From JAEUOS01 sp031423955 (GTDB taxonomy: Bacteria > Pseudomonadota > Gammaproteobacteria > Burkholderiales > JAEUOS01): 64,000 nucleotides of DNA. Shown here one piece after another: positions 43,716-52,954 of the stretch (position 1 is the stretch's first letter; each line of letters begins with the position of its first letter). The stretch is from positions 8,523 to 72,522 of the forward strand of contig JANPGJ010000643.1 in NCBI GenBank assembly GCA_031423955.1, written 5' to 3'. The notes beneath the pieces were generated by a model. It was not told the origin of the DNA and searched no databases. It saw nothing but the letters and a program-made list of their open reading frames with translations. The position numbers were made by a program, and so were the translations under genes.

Positions 43716-44951
43716 ATGAAACCCAACGACCTTCCCGCAGCTCAGGCGAGCGACGGCAGTTATGACCTGCCCGACGCACGCGGCCATTTCGGCCCCTATG
43801 GCGGTATCTTTGTTTCTGAAACGCTGATGCATGCGCTCGATGAACTCACGCGGACGTACGCGAAGTATCGCGTTGATCCGGAATTCATCGCCGAATTCGA
43901 ATCCGAACTCAAGCACTACGTCGGGCGCCCAAGCCCGATCTACCACGCCAGGCGTCTGTCAGCCATCATCGGCGGCGCGCAGATCTACCTGAAGCGCGAA
44001 GACCTCAACCACACCGGCGCGCACAAGGTCAACAACACCATGGGCCAGGCGTTGCTGGCACGGCGCATGGGCAAGCCGCGGGTGATCGCCGAGACCGGGG
44101 CCGGCCAGCATGGCGTGGCTACTGCCACCATGGCGGCCCGCTTCGGGCTTGAGTGCGTGGTCTACATGGGCAGCGAAGACATCAAGCGACAGGCGGCCAA
44201 TGTCTACCGCATGAAGCTGCTTGGGGCCACCGTGGTGCCGGTCGAAAGCGGTTCGAAGACGCTCAAGGATGCGCTCAACGAGGCGATGCGCGACTGGGTG
44301 ACCAATGTCGAGAACACTTTTTACATCATCGGCACGGTTGCCGGGCCGCACCCCTATCCGATGATGGTGCGTGATTTCAATTCGGTGGTCGGCAAGGAGT
44401 GCCTGACGCAGATGCCTGAACTGATCGGCCGCCAGCCCGATGCGATCCTCGCCTGTGTCGGCGGTGGCTCCAATGCGATGGGTATTTTCCATCCCTATAT
44501 CGGCCACAAGGAAGTGCGCCTGATCGGCTGCGAGGCCGGCGGCTCGGGTATCGCCAGCGGCAGGCATGCGGCATCGCTGTCGGCCGGCACGCCCGGCGTG
44601 CTGCACGGCAACCGCACCTATTTGCTGCAGGACGCCAACGGCCAGATCATCGAGACGCATTCGATTTCAGCCGGTCTCGACTACCCCGGTGTCGGCCCCG
44701 AGCATGCATGGCTCAAGGATATCGGGCGCGCCGAGTACGTCGCTGTCAACGATGACGAGGCGCTCGATGCGTTCCACCAGTTGTGCCGCATCGAAGGCAT
44801 CATTCCTGCGCTCGAATCCAGCCATGCGGTCGCGCATGCCATGAAGATCGCGCCGACCATGCGTCGCGACCAGGTTTTGCTGGTGAATCTGTCCGGTCGA
44901 GGCGACAAGGACATGCACACAGTGGCCGAGCGTTCCGGCATCAGCTTCTAG
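43716..44951 (+). CDS. trpB: Tryptophan synthase beta chain
   Basis: A 411-residue PLP enzyme that condenses indole and serine. The PLP lysine is K104 in LNHTGAHKVNNTMGQ. The glycine-rich phosphate loop CVGGGSNAMGIF and GCEAGG are intact. An N-terminal YDLPDARGHFGPYGGIFVSETL is standard. An AAAGG ribosome-binding site overlaps the trpF end. In several Burkholderia a DNA methylase gene sits between trpB and trpA; here trpA follows eight bases after the stop. Confidence 0.97.
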   Translation: MKPNDLPAAQASDGSYDLPDARGHFGPYGGIFVSETLMHALDELTRTYAKYRVDPEFIAEFESELKHYVGRPSPIYHARRLSAIIGGAQIYLKREDLNHTGAHKVNNTMGQALLARRMGKPRVIAETGAGQHGVATATMAARFGLECVVYMGSEDIKRQAANVYRMKLLGATVVPVESGSKTLKDALNEAMRDWVTNVENTFYIIGTVAGPHPYPMMVRDFNSVVGKECLTQMPELIGRQPDAILACVGGGSNAMGIFHPYIGHKEVRLIGCEAGGSGIASGRHAASLSAGTPGVLHGNRTYLLQDANGQIIETHSISAGLDYPGVGPEHAWLKDIGRAEYVAVNDDEALDAFHQLCRIEGIIPALESSHAVAHAMKIAPTMRRDQVLLVNLSGRGDKDMHTVAERSGISF

Positions 44952-44959
44952 GGGGATCG

Positions 44960-45766
44960 ATGTCGCGAATCAGGAACGTAATGGCCGCGCTCGACAAGCG
45001 TGGCCGCAAGGCGCTGATCCCTTATATCTGCGCCGGCGACCCGGCGCCGGCGATGACCGTGCCGCTGATGCATGCGCTGGTAGCGGCAGGATCCGACATT
45101 GTCGAACTCGGAGTGCCGTTTTCCGATCCGATGGCCGATGGTCCGGTGATTCAGCGGGCCTCCGAGCGTGCACTCAAACATGGTGTGTCGCTTGCTGGCG
45201 TGCTTGACATGGTGGCCGAGTTTCGCAAGACCGACACGGTGACCCCGGTGGTGCTGATGGGCTATGCCAATCCGGTCGAACACATGGGTATCGAGCTGTT
45301 CGCCGCGCGCGCCAAGGCCGCGGGGGTCGACGGCGTGCTGGTGGTCGACTACCCGCCCGAAGAATGCGCATCCTTCGCCGCTTTCATGAAGAGCAATGAG
45401 CTCGACCCGATCTTTCTGCTCGCCCCGACCTCGACCGCGGCGCGTATCGACGCAGTCGCGAAGGTCGCATCCGGCTACATCTACTACGTATCGCTCAAGG
45501 GTGTGACCGGATCCGCATCGCTGGACCTCGGCGAAGTCGGGCGGCGGATACCGGAGATCAAGTCGCGTACCGCGGTGCCGGTCGGCGTCGGCTTCGGCAT
45601 TCGCGACGCGGCGAGCGCCAAGGCGATCGCCGGCATCGCCGACGCAGTCGTCATCGGCAGCCGGATCATTCAGGAGATCGAGGCATCGGCGCCTGGAAGC
45701 GAGGTCGAGAACGTGCGAGTCCTCATGACCGGGATTCGTGTTGCGATGAATGAGGTGGTGGCATAG
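44960..45766 (+). CDS. trpA: Tryptophan synthase alpha chain
   Basis: A 268-residue TIM-barrel partner of TrpB that splits indole-3-glycerol phosphate. Both catalytic residues have canonical numbers: E49 in DIVELGVPFSDP and D60 in MADGPVIQ. VSLKGVTG and VPVGVGFGIRD form the phosphate site. The start ATG 44960 lies after GGGGG; the frame is open further upstream within trpB but is not coding. A 281-base gap follows before accD, containing no gene or clear signal. Confidence 0.97.
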   Translation: MSRIRNVMAALDKRGRKALIPYICAGDPAPAMTVPLMHALVAAGSDIVELGVPFSDPMADGPVIQRASERALKHGVSLAGVLDMVAEFRKTDTVTPVVLMGYANPVEHMGIELFAARAKAAGVDGVLVVDYPPEECASFAAFMKSNELDPIFLLAPTSTAARIDAVAKVASGYIYYVSLKGVTGSASLDLGEVGRRIPEIKSRTAVPVGVGFGIRDAASAKAIAGIADAVVIGSRIIQEIEASAPGSEVENVRVLMTGIRVAMNEVVA

Positions 45767-46047
45767 TCGATTCGGCGATTGCCGCATGTCGATGCCATCC
45801 GCGGAAGTGCGGGAAAAGTTCGTTGCAGGCCGGAGGAATCCCTGGGTTTTATTGTTGAACCGAGGGCAGGCGTTCGAAGGTCCGCGATTGCAGAGCCACT
45901 ATCTGGATTTGCGGCAGCGGGCCGCAATGTGCGCGTCGTGCTGTGCCGGACGGTGGTCGGGCCTTGGGTGCATTGGCGTGGCACCGGTCATTGGCAACAC
46001 ATTTTCAGGCGCAATCGTAGTTCTTCCAAAAAGCCAAAGGAGCGAAC

Positions 46048-46926
46048 ATGAGCTGGATCGACAAGCTGCTGCCGCCAAAGATCAACCGCGCCGATGGCGG
46101 GCCGAAAAAGAGCGTGCCGGAAGGCATTTGGGTCAAATGCCCGGCCTGCGACGCCGCGCTTTACGCGGTGGACTTGAGCAAGAACGCGCAGGTATGCCCG
46201 AAATGCGGCCACCACCACCGGATCGGTGCCCGTGAACGACTTGATCGTCTGCTTGACGCGGAGGGCAGGTTTGAGATCGGCGCTGATGTGCACCCGCTGG
46301 ACAGCCTGAAGTTCAAGGATAGCCGCAAGTACCCGGAGCGCCTGAAGGAGGCGATCGAGGCGACCGGCGAGAGCGATGCCCTGGTGGTGATGCACGGCGC
46401 GATCCGTACCTTGCCGGTGGTCGCCGCAGCTTTCGAATTCAGCTTCATGGGCGGTTCGATGGGCTCGGTGGTCGGCGAGCGATTCGTTCGCGGCGTCGAC
46501 ATTGCCGTTGAACAGAAGCTTCCGTTCATCTGTTTCGCCGCCAGTGGTGGGGCGCGCATGCAGGAAGGCCTGTTTTCACTGTTCCAGATGGCCAAGACCA
46601 CTGCCGCATTGACGCGGCTTTCGGCCAGGCAATTGCCGTTCATTTCGATCCTGACCGATCCGACCATGGGTGGCGTCTCGGCCAGCTTCGCGTTCATCGG
46701 TGATGTTGTGATCGCCGAACCCGGTGCGTTGATCGGCTTTGCCGGTCCACGGGTGATCGAGCAAACGGTGCGCGAGAAGCTGCCAGACGGTTTTCAGCGT
46801 GCTGAATTCCTGCTTGAAAAGGGTGCGGTCGACATGATCGTCGATCGCCGCGAGTTGACCGCGAAGCTGGCGCAACTGCTGGCGATGCTCCAGGATTTGC
46901 CGGCCGAGGCAGTTGAACAGGCCTGA
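46048..46926 (+). CDS. accD: Acetyl-CoA carboxylase carboxyltransferase subunit beta
   Basis: A 292-residue subunit that, with AccA, transfers CO2 from biotin to acetyl-CoA at the start of fatty-acid synthesis. The N-terminal zinc ribbon has C31, C34, C50 and C53 (CPACDAAL...CPKCGHHHRI). The crotonase-like core shows FAASGGARMQEGLFSLFQMAKT and LTDPTMGGVSASFAF. AAAGGAG is placed well before the ATG. It sits in the usual trpA-accD-folC order, but a DksA-like gene has come between accD and folC. Confidence 0.97.
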   Translation: MSWIDKLLPPKINRADGGPKKSVPEGIWVKCPACDAALYAVDLSKNAQVCPKCGHHHRIGARERLDRLLDAEGRFEIGADVHPLDSLKFKDSRKYPERLKEAIEATGESDALVVMHGAIRTLPVVAAAFEFSFMGGSMGSVVGERFVRGVDIAVEQKLPFICFAASGGARMQEGLFSLFQMAKTTAALTRLSARQLPFISILTDPTMGGVSASFAFIGDVVIAEPGALIGFAGPRVIEQTVREKLPDGFQRAEFLLEKGAVDMIVDRRELTAKLAQLLAMLQDLPAEAVEQA

Positions 46927-47081
46927 TTCGCACCTGGTTCGCATAAGCCCCGTCGCTGCAGGTGACCGCGGGTAGCCGGGTGCCATCCCCGACAATGAGG
47001 CATTCTCCTTTGACATGAATCAATTCGCACTTCGATGCGGGCGTTAATGTCGGGTTGTTGACATTGAGCGACGGAGACGCG

Positions 47082-47453
47082 ATGCAGGGCGCCGGGGAAC
47101 AGGACGGAATTGGCCGTTTGCTTGCGGAGCGAGCGGAAGATCTGCGCCTGCAGATCCGCAGCAAACTTGGTGAGGCTGCCGATTCGGTGCTTGGCACCGA
47201 TCATCAATGGAGTGATGCCGGTGCGGCGTTCGCCGAAGCGGGTGTCGACTACGCCGAGGCACGGCGGGACCTGCTGGAACTGGACGCGATCAGTCAGGCC
47301 TTGTTGCGGCTTGAAGCCGGCAACTACGGCAGCTGCGCGGACTGTGGCGTCCAGATTCCGGCAGCGCGCCTGCGCGCACAGCCGTCCGCGCTGACCTGCG
47401 TTGCGTGCCAGGCCGCGCGCGAACAACGAGGTCAGGTGGCAATGAGCCCCTGA
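47082..47453 (+). CDS. TraR/DksA-type zinc-finger protein
   Basis: A 123-residue protein with a predicted helical N-terminus and a C-terminal four-cysteine zinc finger (C85, C88, C106, C109) in GNYGSCADCGVQIPAARL...TCVACQ. This is the TraR/DksA family layout, in which the coiled coil enters the RNA polymerase secondary channel. The canonical tip motif DxxDxA is not obvious, so RNA polymerase binding is uncertain. The ATG at 47082 has GGAG upstream; TTG codons from 47055 are alternatives. It interrupts accD-folC. Confidence 0.85.
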   Translation: MQGAGEQDGIGRLLAERAEDLRLQIRSKLGEAADSVLGTDHQWSDAGAAFAEAGVDYAEARRDLLELDAISQALLRLEAGNYGSCADCGVQIPAARLRAQPSALTCVACQAAREQRGQVAMSP

Positions 47454-47796
47454 ACCGGTGAACCTGCATGGCCCCGTGCGTTGAGCCCGCGCGAGGGCTT
47501 TCGATGCAGGCCCTGCGGATCACAGGGTACGCGGGTCAACTTGACAGCGGGCGACGCCTGCCGCGCTTTTCAGGGCGAGAATGCCTATTGATCGTGACCA
47601 AAACTCGGCTGCCCAAGTCGGCGGCATATTGCTTGTGGTGCGAATTCCGCACTTCCGAATAGTTGCGGCGGCACTGCCTTGCAGCGCGGATACCATGCTG
47701 TGGTCGAGGCGTCGACTTGACGGATAATGACGGCAGTCGCAACGTATGCGGCGCATCGACTTTTCCTCGTTCCGTCATTCCTCCGGTTCCCCGTAA
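47454..47796. other. Intergenic region before folC
   Basis: About 340 bases with no credible gene on either strand. TTGACG at 47717-47722 is a fair -35, but no -10 lies at a normal distance. I see no repeat, terminator or RNA fold that stands out. Confidence 0.4.
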
Positions 47797-49122
47797 TTGC
47801 CGCAATCCGCTCTCGCCCCATCCGCCAGTGAGTCGACACTCGAAAACTGGCTAGCCTACATCGAACAACTCCATCCGCAGGGCATCGCGCTCGGTCTGGA
47901 GCGGGTTGCGCGGGTCTGGCAACGCCTTGGTCGCGTACTGGGCTGCGTGGTCATCACCGTAGCCGGTACCAACGGCAAGGGTTCGACTTGCGCCATGCTG
48001 GAGTCCATCCTGCGCGCCGGCAGATTCAGGACCGGACTGTATACCTCGCCACACCTGCTGCGTTTCAACGAACGGGCGCGGATTGACGGGGTCGAGATCG
48101 CAGACGAGGCCTGGGTCGGTGCGTTCGCCGCGGTCGAGACAGCCAGGCGAGGCGACGAACCGGTGGCCCTCACCTATTTCGAATTCACCACCCTGGCGAC
48201 CCTGGCGCTGTTTGCCGACGCCGCGCTGGATTGCGCGGTGCTCGAAGTCGGCCTCGGCGGGCGGCTTGACGCGGTCAACATCATTGATGCCGACTGCGCG
48301 ATCCTGACCAATGTCGATCTGGATCACCAGGCTTACCTGGGCGACACGCGCGAGGCGATCGGCTGGGAAAAGGCACATGTCTTTCGTGCCGGCCGCCCGG
48401 CGATTTGCGCCGATCCGCAACCGCCGGCGACCGTGCTCGCACATGCAGTCGCGATCGGCGCGCGATTGTTGCGGGTGGGGCGCGACTTCGGCTTTGCCGG
48501 CCAGCACGATGCCCAGGTCCAGCAGTGGAAGTTCTGGTTTCACTCGGGCGGTGACCCGGTGACGCGCAACGGTTTGTCGTATCCGGCCCTGCGCGGCGCC
48601 AATCAGTTGCTCAACGCCGCGGGCGCGCTGGCTGCACTGGAAACCCTGCGTGATCGCCTGCCGGTGCCGATGCAGGCGATTCGCGAGGGACTGATCGGGG
48701 TGGAATGGCCGGGGCGTTTCCAGTTGCTGCCCGGTCGCCCGCTGGTGATTCTCGATGTCGCCCACAACCCGCACGCCGCTGCCGTGCTTGCCGACAATCT
48801 GTCGAACATCGGGTTCGCCTCGTATACCCACGCGGTGTTCGGCATGCTGGCTGACAAGGACGTGGCGGGTGTCGCGCGCGTCCTGCGCGGCAAGGTGGAT
48901 TACTGGCACCTGACCGACCTGCCCGGTCCGCGTGGTTTGCCAGCAAATCGACTCAAGCTGATTCTTTCGATTGAAGGCGTGGGCGGGGAGCTTTTCGAGC
49001 ATGCGGATCCGGCCGCCGCATACGCTGCGGCGCGGGAACGTGCCGCCGAGAATGATAGAATCGTGGTGTTCGGTTCCTTCTTAACCGTCGCCGGCGTGAT
49101 GCAGTTGATCAACCGGCACTGA
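47797..49122 (+). CDS. folC: Folylpolyglutamate synthase / dihydrofolate synthase
   Basis: A 441-residue bifunctional ligase that adds glutamate to dihydropteroate and folates. The Mur-ligase-type P-loop is GTNGKGST at 57-64, followed by LYTSPHLLRFNERARIDG and LEVGLGGRLDAVNIID, the folate-binding and Mg loops. VILDVAHNPHAAAVL marks the C-terminal domain. The start is a TTG at 47797; no ATG precedes the conserved LENWLAYIEQLHP, and no strong ribosome-binding site is seen, so the exact N-terminus is uncertain. A SPOR-domain gene follows. Confidence 0.95.
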   Translation: MPQSALAPSASESTLENWLAYIEQLHPQGIALGLERVARVWQRLGRVLGCVVITVAGTNGKGSTCAMLESILRAGRFRTGLYTSPHLLRFNERARIDGVEIADEAWVGAFAAVETARRGDEPVALTYFEFTTLATLALFADAALDCAVLEVGLGGRLDAVNIIDADCAILTNVDLDHQAYLGDTREAIGWEKAHVFRAGRPAICADPQPPATVLAHAVAIGARLLRVGRDFGFAGQHDAQVQQWKFWFHSGGDPVTRNGLSYPALRGANQLLNAAGALAALETLRDRLPVPMQAIREGLIGVEWPGRFQLLPGRPLVILDVAHNPHAAAVLADNLSNIGFASYTHAVFGMLADKDVAGVARVLRGKVDYWHLTDLPGPRGLPANRLKLILSIEGVGGELFEHADPAAAYAAARERAAENDRIVVFGSFLTVAGVMQLINRH

Positions 49123-49142
49123 CGCACGCGCAGCCCTTGCCA

Positions 49143-49913
49143 ATGGCGTCCAGCAACCCGCCAGAACCTGTCGACACAACCCAGCAACGCCGCGCGCGCC
49201 GGCGCCTGATTGGCGCGATCGCGCTCGTGCTGATTGCCGTGATCGCCCTGCCGTGGATCTTCGATCCCGAGAAGAAGGCGCTGGACCAGGATATGTCAGT
49301 TGTGATCCCGAGCCAGGACGTGGTAACGGTGCGCAAACCGGCATCGGCGGGATCGAACCCGAAGATCGTGGATCCCAAAGAGCCTGGCGTCGTCGCGGCG
49401 CCCAAGGGCGATGCCGCCGCGCAGAAGGTCGACACGCCCGCAACTGCAAAAGACAATGCAGCGGCGCCGGCCAGGGATGTGCCGGCCAGGGAAAATCAAA
49501 AGTCCGAATCGCGGATTGAAGCCAGGCCGGACGCAAAGGCCGAGGCCAAAGTCGAGTCCAGGGCGGCGCCCAAAAGCGAATCCAAGGGCGCCAAGGCCGA
49601 TGCGGCGCCAGCCCCTGCCGGCGAAGAAGCGCGGGTCAAGGCGATTCTCGACGGCAAGGCCGCGGCTGCGGCCGGCACAACAGGTGGTTTTGCAGTGCAG
49701 ATCGGCGCCTTTGCCAGCGACGACAAAGTGCGCGAGGCGCGCGACAAACTCGCCGTTGCAGGGTACAAAAGTTATGTCGAGAAGCTTGACACCAAGGAAG
49801 GCGAACGCACACGGGTGCGCGCCGGACCATTTCCCGGGCGCGATAGCGCGGAAGCGGCGCGCGACAAGATCCGCACGCTGGGATTTGATGGTGCCGCGGT
49901 AGTGGCGCGCTGA
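49143..49913 (+). CDS. SPOR-domain cell-division-type membrane protein (DedD-like)
   Basis: A 256-residue single-pass inner-membrane protein. A basic N-terminus (QQRRARRRLIG) leads into one membrane helix (about 22-40, LIGAIALVLIAVIALPWIF). A long Lys/Ala/Glu/Pro-rich periplasmic linker follows, then a C-terminal SPOR domain (about 180-255, GFAVQIGAFASDDKVREARDKL and RVRAGPFPGRDSAEAARDK) that binds denuded septal glycan strands. By order (folC, this gene, cvpA, purF) it is the DedD equivalent. ATG 49143 was chosen over TTG 49137. Confidence 0.9.
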   Translation: MASSNPPEPVDTTQQRRARRRLIGAIALVLIAVIALPWIFDPEKKALDQDMSVVIPSQDVVTVRKPASAGSNPKIVDPKEPGVVAAPKGDAAAQKVDTPATAKDNAAAPARDVPARENQKSESRIEARPDAKAEAKVESRAAPKSESKGAKADAAPAPAGEEARVKAILDGKAAAAAGTTGGFAVQIGAFASDDKVREARDKLAVAGYKSYVEKLDTKEGERTRVRAGPFPGRDSAEAARDKIRTLGFDGAAVVAR

Positions 49914-49919
49914 ACGCCT

Positions 49920-50408
49920 GTGACAATTTTCGATTACGTCGTCGCGACGATTCTGCTGGTTTCGATCATCGTCTCGGTGCTGCGCGGCCTGGTGCGCGAA
50001 ATCCTGTCCCTGATCGGCTGGGTTGCGGCATTCGTGGTGGCAAGCCTGTTCGCCGAACAATTCGCCACCATGCTGGTGTTTCTTCCCTCACACCCGGTGC
50101 TGCGCACCATCGTGGCCTTTTTGCTGCTCCTGCTCGGCATGGCGTTGCTGATGGCTATCGTCAACTGGGCGATCATGCGCGCCGTGCAGGCGGCCGGGCT
50201 GACCTTGGCCGACCGCGGCTTGGGCGGCTTGTTCGGCCTGGCTCGCGGCGTGGTGATCGTGCTGGCGCTGGTGATGGTCGCCGGCATGACCAAACTGCCG
50301 CAAATGGATTTCTGGAAACAGGCGCTATTGAGCCCTTTGGCCGAGACCGCGGTGCGTACAGTCAAGCCCTGGTTACCTGAGTCGATCGCAGGCAAGGTAA
50401 ACTTCTGA
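49920..50408 (+). CDS. cvpA: CvpA family membrane protein
   Basis: A 162-residue inner-membrane protein with four predicted helices (FDYVVATILLVSIIVSVLRG, SLIGWVAAFVVASLF, VAFLLLLLGMALLMAIV, and GLARGVVIVLALVMVAGM). The conserved start TIFDYVVATILLVS and the GLGGLFGLARG loop place it in the CvpA family, first tied to colicin V production and later to purF expression and envelope homeostasis. The start is a GTG seven bases after the previous stop. It precedes purF as in E. coli, with a 157-base gap. Confidence 0.93.
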   Translation: MTIFDYVVATILLVSIIVSVLRGLVREILSLIGWVAAFVVASLFAEQFATMLVFLPSHPVLRTIVAFLLLLLGMALLMAIVNWAIMRAVQAAGLTLADRGLGGLFGLARGVVIVLALVMVAGMTKLPQMDFWKQALLSPLAETAVRTVKPWLPESIAGKVNF

Positions 50409-50565
50409 TTCGGGAAAACGCGAAGCATGCCGCCTGCAAGCGGCACTGCATCTGACAAGTCGATCGAAATCAATGGTTTGCAGAGGCGCGCCAGGCCATC
50501 TGCAGACTTGTTCATTGTTCATTGTTTATTTGGCGCGGTTGGCAGCTAAAGTCGCGGAGAGCATC

Positions 50566-52089
50566 ATGTGCGGTGTCATTGGCGTTGTCGCAAAAACCCC
50601 GGTCAACCAGTTGCTCTACGATGGGCTTCTGCTGTTGCAACATCGCGGGCAGGACGCAGCCGGCATCACCACCATCAGCGACAACTCGTTTCACATGCAC
50701 AAGAACATGGGCTTCGTGCGCGATGTGTTTCGCACCCGCAACATGCGTGATCTGCCAGGCAACATCGGCATTGCCCACTGTCGCTATCCGACCGCCGGAT
50801 CGTCTTCCAACGCGGCACTGGCACAACCGTTCTACGTGAATTCGCCGTTCGGCATTTCCCTGGCCCACAACGGCAATCTCACCAATACCGCGCAATTGAA
50901 GATCGACATGTACCGCCAGGACCTGCGGCACATCAATACCGATTCCGACTCCGAAGTGCTGCTCAACGTATTGGCGCATGAACTGGAAAAGGCCACCAGG
51001 AACTACCGGCTCGACGCGGCGGCGATTTTCCAGGCGGTAGCGCGGGTGCATGAGCGCCTGCGCGGCGCCTATGCGGTGGTCGCGCTGATTGCCGGCTACG
51101 GGCTTCTGGCATTTCGCGATCCTTTCGGCATCCGGCCGCTTTGCCTCGGGCGCCACGATGCCGGGCTTGGCGAAGAGCACATGGTTGCCTCGGAGTCGGT
51201 GGCGCTCGAAGGCCTGGGTTTCGAAATGGTGCGCGATGTGGCACCCGGCGAGGCGGTGTTCATCGATCTTGACGGCAACGTGAAAACGCAACAGTGCGCG
51301 CGCCATCCCAGCCTCAATCCATGCATCTTCGAATACGTCTATCTGGCGCGGCCGGACTCGTCGATCGACGGCGTTTCGGTTTATGCCGCCCGCCTGAAGC
51401 TGGGTGAATTCCTGGCCGACCGCATCGAAGCCCAGGGCCTGACCTCGAAGATCGACGTCGTCATGCCGATCCCCGATTCGAGCCGCCCGGCGGCGATGCA
51501 ACTGGCGATGAAACTGAAGCTCGATTACCGCGAGGGCTTCATCAAGAACCGCTACATCGGCCGCACCTTCATCATGCCCGGCCAGGCCCTGCGCAAGAAA
51601 ACCGTGCGCCAGAAACTCAACGCGATCGCGGTCGAATTCAAGGGCAAGAACGTGCTGATCGTCGACGATTCGATCGTGCGCGGCACCACCTCACGCGAGA
51701 TCGTGCAGATGGCGCGCGAAGCCGGGGCCAACAAGGTCTATTTCGCCTCGGCCGCGCCGCCGGTGCGCTTTGCCAACGTGTATGGCATCGACATGCCGAC
51801 CCGCCACGAACTGATCGCCAACGACCGCAGTGATGAAGAAATCGCCCGCGAGATCGGCGCCGATGAACTGATCTATCAGGACCTCGATGCCCTCGAGCGC
51901 GCGGTGCGCGAACTCAACCCGAAACTGACTTCGTTCGAGACCTCGTGCTTCTCCGGCTGCTATGTGACAGGGGATGTCACCACCGAATACCTGTCAGGCG
52001 TCGAATCGCAGCGCGACCAGCATCGCGACACCAGCGATGACGGTGAGGAGGATGGTGTGCAGCTTGGCCTGAACCTGGCAGCCGCCTGA
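50566..52089 (+). CDS. purF: Amidophosphoribosyltransferase
   Basis: A 507-residue first enzyme of purine synthesis, making phosphoribosylamine from PRPP and glutamine. The second residue is the N-terminal nucleophile cysteine exposed after Met removal (MCGVIGVV). HRGQDAAGI and GIAHCRYPTAGSSSNA mark the glutaminase domain. VLIVDDSIVRGTTSREIV is the PRPP-binding loop. The start is fixed by the catalytic cysteine, with GGAGA just upstream. Upstream in-frame bases from 50473 are non-coding. Confidence 0.97.
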   Translation: MCGVIGVVAKTPVNQLLYDGLLLLQHRGQDAAGITTISDNSFHMHKNMGFVRDVFRTRNMRDLPGNIGIAHCRYPTAGSSSNAALAQPFYVNSPFGISLAHNGNLTNTAQLKIDMYRQDLRHINTDSDSEVLLNVLAHELEKATRNYRLDAAAIFQAVARVHERLRGAYAVVALIAGYGLLAFRDPFGIRPLCLGRHDAGLGEEHMVASESVALEGLGFEMVRDVAPGEAVFIDLDGNVKTQQCARHPSLNPCIFEYVYLARPDSSIDGVSVYAARLKLGEFLADRIEAQGLTSKIDVVMPIPDSSRPAAMQLAMKLKLDYREGFIKNRYIGRTFIMPGQALRKKTVRQKLNAIAVEFKGKNVLIVDDSIVRGTTSREIVQMAREAGANKVYFASAAPPVRFANVYGIDMPTRHELIANDRSDEEIAREIGADELIYQDLDALERAVRELNPKLTSFETSCFSGCYVTGDVTTEYLSGVESQRDQHRDTSDDGEEDGVQLGLNLAAA

Positions 52090-52150
52090 ACCTTTGAGGT
52101 TGAATCAGCAGCAGGCGCCGATCACCAGCTTGACGTGGCTGTCCTCATGA

Positions 52151-52945
52151 ATGAATTGGGTGCCGGAACAGGCAACCCGGTTCATTCCTGGCCGAATCCT
52201 CCCAACTCACGAGGCGCGCATCGCACAGAGTCCATTGGCGCATCTCGGCGCGGTCGAAACCGCTGCCCGCGCCGCGCGCAGCGACCGCTCCTCATCGGCG
52301 CGCCATGCCCTGATCATCGGTGCCTGCGGACCCACCGGCGAAACCCTGCTCAACAACCTGCTCGGCGGCGACGCCTACGAGCGCGTCACCGCGGTGACGC
52401 GCCTGCCGCTGCCGACCAGCACCCGCAAGCTGGAGCCACACCTGCACGCGGCGCCCGACGTCCGTGGCCTGGCGGGCATGCCCACTGCAGACGATGCTTA
52501 TCTGGTAATCGGCGACCATCATTCCTACTACCGCCGTGATGAAGCATTTCACGCAATGTCGTTCGACCTGCTGCTCGATGCCGCCCGCGCGGTTCGCGCC
52601 AGCGGCATTCGCCGTCTGGCGGTGGTGGCGCCGATCGCGATCTACACACACTCGAGCGCATTTCGTCGCGCCCTGACGAATCGAACCGAATACGAGTTGT
52701 TCGCGCTTGATTTCCAGACCCTGGCCCTGGTGCGGCCGGCGGCGCCGGAGAAATTCGCAAGTGAGCGCAACTGGGGCAAGCGCCTCGGCGCATTCCTGCT
52801 GCGCCAGGTGCATGGCCTGATGCCCGAGGCCTATCACCCGCCGACATCGCGTGAGATCGCGCAGGTGGCTGCGCGAGCTTTGCTGCATGCCGGTGAAGGG
52901 CTGGTGATCATTGACGCGGATACGGTCAGGCAGGTCGCGATATAA
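52151..52945 (+). CDS. NAD(P)-binding Rossmann-fold protein
   Basis: A 264-residue protein with a nucleotide-binding loop ALIIGACGPTGETLLNNLLGG, the GxxGxxG pattern of atypical short-chain dehydrogenases (HTATIP2/NmrA-like). Further matches are DDAYLVIGDHHSYYR, IRRLAVVAPIAI and a C-terminal EIAQVAARALLHAGEGLVIID. A classic Tyr-x3-Lys catalytic pair is not evident, so it may be a sensor or have an unknown reaction. The start is uncertain: ATG 52151 is used, but the first 50 residues look unconserved. It sits between purF and metZ, and its TAA stop is part of the metZ -10 box. Confidence 0.75.
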   Translation: MNWVPEQATRFIPGRILPTHEARIAQSPLAHLGAVETAARAARSDRSSSARHALIIGACGPTGETLLNNLLGGDAYERVTAVTRLPLPTSTRKLEPHLHAAPDVRGLAGMPTADDAYLVIGDHHSYYRRDEAFHAMSFDLLLDAARAVRASGIRRLAVVAPIAIYTHSSAFRRALTNRTEYELFALDFQTLALVRPAAPEKFASERNWGKRLGAFLLRQVHGLMPEAYHPPTSREIAQVAARALLHAGEGLVIIDADTVRQVAI

Positions 52946-52946
52946 T
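52941..52946 (+). promoter_or_regulatory. TATAAT promoter box for metZ, overlapping a stop codon
   Basis: A perfect TATAAT whose TAA (52943-52945) is the stop codon of the upstream gene. A start near 52953 would begin the RNA exactly at the first riboswitch stem. The best TTGACG upstream (52911) is 24 bases away, too far; the -35 at 17 bases is weak. Confidence 0.55.
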
Positions 52947-52954
52947 CCTATGCA

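Noticed and set aside
47010..47038. TTGACA as a promoter for the DksA-like gene
   Set aside because: At 17 bases the -10 position reads CGATGC, which is not a usable hexamer.
50421..50455. TGCCGC / GCGGCA hairpin between cvpA and purF as a terminator
   Set aside because: Only a 6-bp stem and no U tract follows; cvpA and purF are usually co-transcribed.
52911..52946. TTGACG as the -35 partner of the metZ TATAAT
   Set aside because: The spacer is 24 bases, too long for sigma-70.
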